From assembly GCF_019599045.1 (NCBI RefSeq), contig NZ_CP080623.1:952501-1016500 (forward strand): 64,000 nucleotides of DNA. Reading direction: 5' to 3'. Below the pieces are notes generated by a model. That model saw nothing but the letters and a program-made list of their open reading frames with translations. It was not told the origin of the DNA and did no database searches. This DNA comes from Roseovarius sp. SCSIO 43702. Lineage in GTDB: Bacteria > Pseudomonadota > Alphaproteobacteria > Rhodobacterales > Rhodobacteraceae. Below are positions 54,780 through 64,000 of the stretch, one piece after another. Position 1 is the stretch's first letter. Every line of letters starts with the position of its first letter. The translations under genes and the position numbers were made by a program.

Positions 54780-55340
54780 GTGTCGGAAACAGCTTCGATT
54801 TCCTCCGGTATCGCCGAACGCTATGCGACGGCCATTTTCGAACTGGCACAGGAAGGCAAGTCGCTGCCGAAGCTCGAGGCAGGTGTCGATGCGCTTGCCG
54901 ATGCGCTCGAGGCGAGTGCGGATCTGCGCGAGATGATCGCCTCGCCCGTAATCAGCCGGAGCGAGCAGGGCGCCGCGATGGAAGCGCTGGCCAAGAAGAT
55001 GAAGCTTCCCGAAGAGCTTTCGAAGGGGCTTGCGCTCATGGCCGAGAAGCGGCGCCTGTTCGCGCTTCCGCAGCTTGTCGCGCAGCTTCGGGCCATGATC
55101 GCCGAGGAAAAGGGCGAGGTGACGGCCGACGTGGTGAGCGCGAAAGCTCTGACCAAGACGCAGTCCGAGAAACTTGCCAGCACGCTCAAGTCGACCGTCG
55201 GCAAGGACGTGAAGATCAATGTGACCGTCGATGAAAGCCTCATCGGCGGTCTTGTCGTGAAAGTGGGCTCGAAGATGATCGATACCTCGATCCGCTCGCG
55301 CCTCGATTCTCTCCAGAATGCAATGAAAGAGGTCGGATAA
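54780..55340 (+). CDS. atpH: ATP synthase F1 delta subunit
   Basis: The delta subunit connects F1 to the peripheral stalk. A GTG start at 54780 gives 186 residues beginning (M)SETASISSGIAERYATAIFE, with a ribosome-binding site GGAAGGG upstream. The C-terminal LIGGLVVKVGSKMIDTSIRSRL signature is typical. It is the first gene of an operon of F1 subunits only (atpHAGDC), as in other Rhodobacterales, where F0 genes are elsewhere. It abuts atpA directly. Confidence 0.96.
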   Translation: MSETASISSGIAERYATAIFELAQEGKSLPKLEAGVDALADALEASADLREMIASPVISRSEQGAAMEALAKKMKLPEELSKGLALMAEKRRLFALPQLVAQLRAMIAEEKGEVTADVVSAKALTKTQSEKLASTLKSTVGKDVKINVTVDESLIGGLVVKVGSKMIDTSIRSRLDSLQNAMKEVG

Positions 55341-56879
<1,539 letters not shown>

Positions 56880-56897
56880 GGGAAAGGACCGAGGCAC

Positions 56898-59224
<2,327 letters not shown>

Positions 59225-59235
59225 GCGAAAGTTGC

Positions 59236-59289
59236 GGTGGGCAGTGATGCCCACCCTACATCCGGGGTAGGGCGGGCTTCGTGTCCGCC
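59236..59289. repeat. REP-like double hairpin between atpD and atpC
   Basis: Two hairpins in tandem, GGTGGGC-(6)-GCCCACC at 59236-59255 and GGCGGGC-(5)-GTCCGCC at 59271-59289, are joined by a linker containing the complementary CTAC and GTAG. This resembles bacterial REP/BIME-type repeats (TGGGC...GCCCA, CTAC). It falls inside an operon, in an 88-base gap. Confidence 0.65.
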
Positions 59290-59312
59290 GTGCTCCGAAA
59301 CGGGAGGCCAAG

Positions 59313-59756
59313 ATGGCTGAAACAGTGCAATTCGACCTTGTCAGTCCCGAGCGGCAACTTCTGTCGGAGGAAGTGCGCGAGATCCGCATCCCCGCGACCG
59401 AGGGTGACATGACCGTCATGGCAGGCCACACGCCGGTCATCACGGGGCTTCGTCCCGGTGTGCTCAGGGTGTCGGGCAGCGATGGCGACAAGGATTTCAT
59501 CGTGACCGGCGGTTTCGCAGAGATCAACGCCGAATCCATTTCGGTGCTGGCCGAGCGGGCAATCCCGCGCGAGGACATGACGCAGGACGACATGAAGAAG
59601 CTCGTGGACGAGGCGACCGACAAACTCGCCAAGGCACAGGAAACCTTCAAGAACGAGCCTGGCCCGGTGGACGATGCCGCGAAGCTCCTCGCCGACATGG
59701 TGGCGATGGGTGACGAAATCGACATGCCGGTCAGTTCGAAAGCCGCGGCGCCTTAA
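59313..59756 (+). CDS. atpC: ATP synthase F1 epsilon subunit
   Basis: The epsilon subunit couples gamma to F0 and inhibits ATP hydrolysis. The 147-residue protein has the usual N-terminal beta-sandwich ([36 protein letters not shown]) and a helical C-terminus. It ends the operon, followed by a strong terminator. Confidence 0.96.
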   Translation: MAETVQFDLVSPERQLLSEEVREIRIPATEGDMTVMAGHTPVITGLRPGVLRVSGSDGDKDFIVTGGFAEINAESISVLAERAIPREDMTQDDMKKLVDEATDKLAKAQETFKNEPGPVDDAAKLLADMVAMGDEIDMPVSSKAAAP

Positions 59757-59783
59757 GACGGCCGCGCGACAGCGAGGATCGAA

Positions 59784-59811
59784 GGCCCGCCGAATCGAGC
59801 GGGCCTTTTTC
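59784..59811 (+). terminator. Rho-independent terminator of the atp operon
   Basis: GGCCCGC pairs with GCGGGCC around an 8-base loop and is followed by TTTTTC. Confidence 0.93.
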
Positions 59812-59900
59812 ATGCCTGCGCGTCGCAGCGTTGCATTTACCCTCTTATTATCGCCGCAATTGCGGGTAGAATGGCTCGCGGGAAGAGTGACGGCAGCGAT

Positions 59901-60251
59901 ATGAAACGTCTTGAAAACAGGCTGATCGGGATTGATCAGGGCGAACTCGTCTTGTTTTCGGACTACGAGAGCAATGGCGAGATGTGGACAGGTGCGGGCG
60001 AGCGAACCCGCCGCCACTCGGTCCGTTTCGCGGAGCGCTACAAGGCGCCGCCCGCCGTCCACGTGGCCCTTTCCATGTGGGACATAGACGCCAACACGAA
60101 CGCGCGGATGGAGATTTCCGCCGAGAACGTCACCGAGCGCGGTTTCGATTGCGTCTTTCGCACGTGGTCAGACACCCATATCGCCCGCGCCCGCATGCGC
60201 TGGATGTCGATCGGCGAACTCGTGCACGAGGATGAGTGGGATCTGTATTGA
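59901..60251 (+). CDS. H-type lectin domain protein
   Basis: This 116-residue protein matches the H-type lectin domain (as in the snail agglutinin HPA and discoidins), with a LFSDYESNGEMWTGAGERTRRHSVRFAERYKAPPAV start and FDCVFRTWSDTHIARARMRWMSIG end. The start MKRLENRLIGIDQG at 59901 seems most likely; an in-frame ATG at 59871 would add 10 residues. It has no signal peptide. Function in bacteria is unknown; carbohydrate binding is an inference from the fold. Confidence 0.8.
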   Translation: MKRLENRLIGIDQGELVLFSDYESNGEMWTGAGERTRRHSVRFAERYKAPPAVHVALSMWDIDANTNARMEISAENVTERGFDCVFRTWSDTHIARARMRWMSIGELVHEDEWDLY

Positions 60252-60277
60252 TCTGAGCGGGGCGGTGGGATGCCTAC

Positions 60278-61291
60278 TTACCCGAAATGTCCTTCATAGA
60301 TCGGGTCGAGCGTTTCGGTTTCGAACAGCGACGACACGGATGTACCGTTCCAGATGTTGAGGATCGCCTGCGCGAAAATGGGTGCCGTGGGCACGATGCG
60401 GATATTCGGCGCCGACTTGACCGCGTCGGTGGGCTGAATCGTGTCCGAGATCACCAGCGATTTCATCACCGATTTGCTGACCCGCTCGACCGCCGGGCCG
60501 GACATGACGCCATGTGTGATATAAGCGTGGACCTCGGAGGCGCCGTTCTGCATGAGCACTTCGGCGGCCTTGCAGAGCGTTCCGGCGGTGTCGACGATGT
60601 CGTCGACGATGATGCATTTCTTGCCGGTCACGTCACCGATCACGGTCATTTCCGCCACTTCGCCCGCTTTCTCCCGCCGCTTGTCGACGATCGAGAGAGG
60701 TGCCGCGATCCGCTTGGCCAGTTCGCGCGCGCGCGACACGCCCCCGACGTCGGGCGAGACGACCATCACGTCCTCCATCGCGCCCTTGAACTGGTCCTTC
60801 ACGTCGAGCGCGAAGACGGGCGAGGCGTAGAGGTTGTCGACGGGTATGTCGAAGAACCCCTGGATCTGGGTCGCGTGGAGGTCCATGGTCAGAACCCGTT
60901 CGATCCCCGTGCCGGCGATCATGTTCGCCACGAGCTTGGCGGTGATGGGGGTCCGCGCCTTGGTCCGGCGGTCCTGGCGGGCATAGCCGAAATAGGGGAT
61001 GACCGCCGTGATCCGTCGCGCCGAGGAGCGCCGGAGCGCGTCGGCGATGATGAGAAGTTCCATCAGGTTGTCGTTAGCGGGGTTCGACGTGGGCTGAAGG
61101 ATGAACATATCCTCGCCGCGGACGTTTTCGAACACCTCGACGAAGATCTCCTGATCGTTGAACCGCTCGATCCGCGCGTCGACGAGGCCCACCTGAACGC
61201 CGCGATGCATCGACATGCGCCGTGCGACGGCCTTGGCCAGCGGCATGTTCGCGTTGCCGGAGATAAGCTTGGGTTCGGGAGTCTGGGGCAT
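60278..61291 (-). CDS. prs: Ribose-phosphate pyrophosphokinase
   Basis: Prs makes PRPP from ribose 5-phosphate and ATP for nucleotide, His and Trp synthesis. The 337-residue protein has the flexible loop region near the [16 protein letters not shown] block, the catalytic [18 protein letters not shown] segment, and the PRPP-binding loop [14 protein letters not shown]. It is slightly longer than the usual 310-320 residues because of N-terminal extension [11 protein letters not shown]. Confidence 0.96.
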   Translation of the reverse strand: MPQTPEPKLISGNANMPLAKAVARRMSMHRGVQVGLVDARIERFNDQEIFVEVFENVRGEDMFILQPTSNPANDNLMELLIIADALRRSSARRITAVIPYFGYARQDRRTKARTPITAKLVANMIAGTGIERVLTMDLHATQIQGFFDIPVDNLYASPVFALDVKDQFKGAMEDVMVVSPDVGGVSRARELAKRIAAPLSIVDKRREKAGEVAEMTVIGDVTGKKCIIVDDIVDTAGTLCKAAEVLMQNGASEVHAYITHGVMSGPAVERVSKSVMKSLVISDTIQPTDAVKSAPNIRIVPTAPIFAQAILNIWNGTSVSSLFETETLDPIYEGHFG

Positions 61292-61399
61292 GGGGCGTCC
61301 TGGCGCGGGCAGTGGATTGACGGATTCGCGGGCGTTGAACCCCGCTTAGCATGGGCTTAGGGTCTGGCAAAGCATCAGCCTGCGGGGAGGCGCGCGAAA

Positions 61400-61999
61400 A
61401 TGGCCCATATCGACTGTTTTTTCTCGACGCTGTCACCCTACACCTATCTCGCCGGAGAGCGGATGGAGGCGGTGGCCGAACGGCATGGCGCCTCGGTCAC
61501 CTACAAGCCCGTCGATTTCATGGCGTTGATGCAGCGCGTTCACGGCAGGGCCAACCGCGAAGTGTCCGCGGCGGTAGCGGCCTATACGGCACAGGATCTC
61601 GCACGGATTGCGCGCCGCGAGGGGATGGAAATCACCCTGAAACCGGCGCATTGGCCCACGAATCCAGCGCCCTCGGCCTATGCGATCATCGCCGCGCAGG
61701 CGAGTGGTGGGGGTGACGTCGGTGCACTTGCGCGTGCGTTCCTGCGGGCCTGCTGGGCCGAGGAGCGCGACGTGGCCGAGGACGAGGTGGTGCGTGAGTG
61801 CCTGGTGCAGGCAGGGTTCGATCCCGCGCTCGCCGACAGTGGCCTGCTGAGCGGGGCGGAGACCTATGCGCGCAACCTGGAGGAAGCAGTGGAACGCGGG
61901 GTGATCGGTATTCCATTCTACCTCTGTGACGATGGTGCGGCCTTCTGGGGGCAGGACCGGATCGCCGATCTTGACGCCCATCTCGGTGGGACGATCTGA
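61400..61999 (+). CDS. 2-hydroxychromene-2-carboxylate isomerase-like (kappa GST fold) protein
   Basis: The 199-residue product belongs to the DsbA-like/HCCA isomerase family. The catalytic Ser lies in the N-terminal DCFFSTLSPYTYLAGERM motif, at the position of the Cys in thiol oxidoreductases. The C-terminal GVIGIPFYLCDDGAAFWGQDRI carries the cis-Pro-type motif GIP and the conserved FWGQDR. In naphthalene degradation such enzymes isomerise hydroxychromene carboxylate with glutathione; here no such pathway is present, so the role may be different. Confidence 0.82.
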   Translation: MAHIDCFFSTLSPYTYLAGERMEAVAERHGASVTYKPVDFMALMQRVHGRANREVSAAVAAYTAQDLARIARREGMEITLKPAHWPTNPAPSAYAIIAAQASGGGDVGALARAFLRACWAEERDVAEDEVVRECLVQAGFDPALADSGLLSGAETYARNLEEAVERGVIGIPFYLCDDGAAFWGQDRIADLDAHLGGTI

Positions 62000-62002
62000 G
62001 CG

Positions 62003-62809
62003 ATGCCGAAGGCGCGGCGGTCGGAGATCGAGACCTATTGGACGACTTTCGGGCAGGGGCCGCGGGCCGCGGTCATGATCCATTGCAGCCTGGCTCATTC
62101 CGGCGCGTGGGGGCCGCTGGCCCGGCACCTGTCGGGTGCGCTGACCATGACGGCCTTCGATCTTCCCGGCCACGGGAGGAGCGGCGGGTGGGCGGGCGAG
62201 CGCGAGATTCAGGCGGTCACGACCGAGATTGCCGCAAGTTTCTGCGACGGCCCCACCGATCTCATCGGACATTCCTTCGGCGCGACGGTCGCACTTCGCC
62301 TTGCCGTCGAGCGGCCGGAATTGGCGCGAAGCCTCACGCTGATCGAGCCGGTCTTCTTCGCGGTCGCGCTCAACAGTCGACCCGAAATGCGCGCGGCATT
62401 CGAACGTGAAATGCAAGGCGTGAGCGACGCATTCGAGGCGGGCGACATGCGCGCGGCGGCGCGGGCCTTCACGGAGCTCTGGGGTGCCGGAGGCAAGTGG
62501 GAGGACCTCGATGACGACGAGCGGGCGCGCATGGCTGCGCAGATGCCGCTTGTGCAGGCGGCGGAGGACGCGCTCTATCGCGACGCGGGCGCGTTGCTGG
62601 AACCGGGCCGTCTCGAGGGCGTGACAGCGCCCGCCCTGCTTCTGGAGGGCAGCCGATCGCCCGAGATCATCCCGGCGATCAACGAGGGCCTGGCCGCGCG
62701 CCTGCCGCATGCGCGACGTTCGGTCATCGCGGGCGCGGGCCATATGGGGCCGATCACGCATCCCTCGCAGGTCGCTTCGGAGATACTGCGGTTTCTTGAC
62801 GAGGTTTAG
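62003..62809 (+). CDS. Alpha/beta-fold hydrolase
   Basis: This 268-residue protein has the nucleophile elbow GHSFGATVALRL (Ser near residue 90), an oxyanion-hole motif HCSLAHSGAWGPLAR, and a C-terminal His in GAGHMGPITHPS, forming a Ser-Asp-His triad typical of the superfamily. The gene starts 3 bases after the isomerase-like gene, so they are likely co-transcribed. The substrate is unknown. Confidence 0.84.
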   Translation: MPKARRSEIETYWTTFGQGPRAAVMIHCSLAHSGAWGPLARHLSGALTMTAFDLPGHGRSGGWAGEREIQAVTTEIAASFCDGPTDLIGHSFGATVALRLAVERPELARSLTLIEPVFFAVALNSRPEMRAAFEREMQGVSDAFEAGDMRAAARAFTELWGAGGKWEDLDDDERARMAAQMPLVQAAEDALYRDAGALLEPGRLEGVTAPALLLEGSRSPEIIPAINEGLAARLPHARRSVIAGAGHMGPITHPSQVASEILRFLDEV

Positions 62810-62851
62810 GATCGTCGAGCAGGACTGGCGCGGAATAGCGCGGCCAGGGCC

Positions 62852-63895
62852 TCAGCCGTGGGCGATGGCCACGAAGCGGTCTATGCTGTCCTCCGGGATC
62901 GACCAATCGCAGACAAGACGCATCGGCAGTGGCTCGTCGTCGTCGCCCTCGAGCCCACCATCGAGCAGGTAATACATCGCGCCGGCGCCGTGCAAACGGC
63001 GGTGGGCGGCACGAGGCAGGGCGCCGAAGATGATGTTGGCCTGAGGTTCGAAATGAAACTCCATGCCAGGCACCTCGCGCAAGCCCGCTGCCAGCCTCGC
63101 GAGGTTGGCATTGGCACGGCGCGCTGAGGAGAGCCAGAGATCGTCGGTCAGCAGAGCGCTCATCTGGGCGGCGAGGTAGCGGTGCTTGGAAAAGAGATGC
63201 GCGCCGCGCTTGCGGCGAAGCTCGAATTCCCACGCTTTCTCGGGGTCGAAGAACACGACCGCCTCGACACCCGGGGCGCCGTTCTTGGTGCCGCCGAAGC
63301 TGAGCGCGTCGACGCCCGCCTTCCATGTCATCTCGGCCGGGCTGCATCCGAGCGCCACGAGCGCGTTGGCGAAGCGCGCGCCGTCGAGATGAACCGGCAG
63401 GTCGTGCTCGCGGGCCACGCCGGTGAGGTCATGCAGCTCATCGAGCGAATAGATCCGCCCGCGTTCGGTGACGGTGGTGATCGAGACCGGTCCGCGCTGC
63501 GGCCCATGCACGCCGCGCGTCTCCTCGTAGCGGATCGCGGCATCGAGCGCCTCTGCCGTCATCTTGTCGTCCTCGCCCACGAGCGTGAGCTTGGCCCCGC
63601 CCGTGTAGAATTCGGGGCCGTTGCATTCGTCCTCGTGGATATGACTGAACTTCGACGCGAATATCGTCTGCCAAGGCTGGGCCAGGGTGGCGAGCGCAAG
63701 ACAGTTTGCCGCCGTGCCGGTCGCCACGAGGTAGACCGCCGCGTCGGGCGCCTCGAGCACGTCGCGCACCTGCGTGCGGACCTTGTCCATCAGCGGCTCG
63801 ACCCCGTAGGGCAGGGCGTAGCCATCGTTGGCGTCGATGAGCGCCTGCATGACCTCGGGATGTGCGGGGCCCGCGTTGTCGGAAGCGAAATACAT
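62852..63895 (-). CDS. ltaE: Low-specificity L-threonine aldolase
   Basis: LtaE is a PLP enzyme that cleaves L-threonine and L-allo-threonine to glycine and acetaldehyde. The 347-residue protein begins MYFASDNAGPAHPEVMQAL, has LHLDGARFANAL-like VHLDGARFANALVALG near residue 170, and the PLP lysine in ALSFGGTKNGAPG. Its start overlaps the stop of the upstream partial gene by one base (TGATG). Confidence 0.93.
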   Translation of the reverse strand: MYFASDNAGPAHPEVMQALIDANDGYALPYGVEPLMDKVRTQVRDVLEAPDAAVYLVATGTAANCLALATLAQPWQTIFASKFSHIHEDECNGPEFYTGGAKLTLVGEDDKMTAEALDAAIRYEETRGVHGPQRGPVSITTVTERGRIYSLDELHDLTGVAREHDLPVHLDGARFANALVALGCSPAEMTWKAGVDALSFGGTKNGAPGVEAVVFFDPEKAWEFELRRKRGAHLFSKHRYLAAQMSALLTDDLWLSSARRANANLARLAAGLREVPGMEFHFEPQANIIFGALPRAAHRRLHGAGAMYYLLDGGLEGDDDEPLPMRLVCDWSIPEDSIDRFVAIAHG

Positions 63896-64000
63896 CAGGT
63901 GGGCTCCTCTATCAGGTGATCTTCCCAGTCGTCGTCATCGACCTCGAATTCGGCCACGGTTCGGTGCTGCATCGATACGCCAGCCTCGTGGACGGTTTCG
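63895..64000 (-). CDS. C-terminal end of an unidentified acidic protein (5' end beyond window)
   Basis: The last 34 complete codons of a gene entering from the right edge are seen, ending at 63895. The visible peptide contains MQHRTVAEFEVDDDDWEDHL and ends IEEPT. It is strongly acidic. I cannot identify it from this fragment. It shares one base with the ltaE start, indicating co-translation. Confidence 0.6.
   Translation of the reverse strand, partial: ETVHEAGVSMQHRTVAEFEVDDDDWEDHLIEEPT

Overview
The window is a GC-rich chromosomal segment of an alphaproteobacterium, most likely a Rhodobacteraceae/Roseobacter-group organism. The evidence is gene content and order: petABC with a Rhodobacter-type Rieske protein, an F1-only atpHAGDC operon, mreBCD-mrdA-rodA, a gloB/methyltransferase divergent pair, DUF1244 and several small family-specific membrane proteins. 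Coding density is very high and neighbouring genes often overlap by 1-8 bases (ATGA, GTGA, TGATG). No CRISPR array, insertion sequence, integrase, prophage gene or rRNA was seen. One tRNA gene (tRNA-Lys, UUU) is present.

Layout. 1-2.7 kb: nhaA (runs off the left edge), then an ArsR-type repressor with an ArsP/SO_0444-like permease. 2.7-4.1 kb: a uracil-DNA glycosylase-family gene overlapping an SseB-like gene. 4.2-10.9 kb: a leftward cell-shape cluster mreB, mreC, mreD, mrdA, rodA, followed by a GhrA-type reductase. 11.1-17 kb: histidine utilisation, with hutF divergent from hutI-hutH-hutU and a palindrome over the intergenic promoter. 17.2-20.7 kb: a SitABCD-type manganese/iron ABC transporter with a candidate Mur/Fur box. 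20.9-25.8 kb: a short-chain dehydrogenase, then an accessory pair: a Tat-exported TorA/DMSO-reductase-type molybdoenzyme fused to a C-terminal c-type heme domain, followed by an orphan TRAP binding protein flanked by RNA-like hairpins. 25.9-31.7 kb: tRNA-Lys, dapF, mtaB, two GST-fold proteins, a PaiB-like protein, an EamA exporter and an outer-membrane barrel.

31.9-45 kb: petABC, pheT (without pheS), ytoQ, mscL, an OmpA-family protein with a helix-hairpin-helix protein, DUF1244, a tautomerase-like protein, an N-formylglutamate amidohydrolase, pyk and rpmI-rplT. 45-54 kb: a Gdx/SugE exporter, RNase R, an M23 peptidase overlapping clpA, gloB and its methyltransferase partner, and a membrane-anchored protein of sixteen tandem 17-residue RTX-like units. 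54.2-59.8 kb: a 564-base non-coding stretch, then the F1 ATP synthase operon with a REP-like double hairpin between atpD and atpC. 59.9-64 kb: an H-type lectin, prs, a hydroxychromene-carboxylate isomerase-like protein, an alpha/beta hydrolase, ltaE, and the C-terminus of an unidentified acidic protein.

Functional links. The Hut enzymes convert histidine to N-formylglutamate by the HutF route; the final hydrolase is missing from the cluster, but an FGase-family gene lies about 25 kb away. pyk and the atp operon share an 11-base sequence within LacI-type palindromes, which resembles control by the CceR carbon/energy regulator known from Rhodobacter sphaeroides. The most unusual items are the heme-fused S/N-oxide reductase with its orphan TRAP protein, the 17-residue-period RTX-like protein, the branched structured element downstream of the TRAP gene, and the shared pyk/atp site. 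All assignments are from reading the sequence and knowledge of the families; no database search was run.
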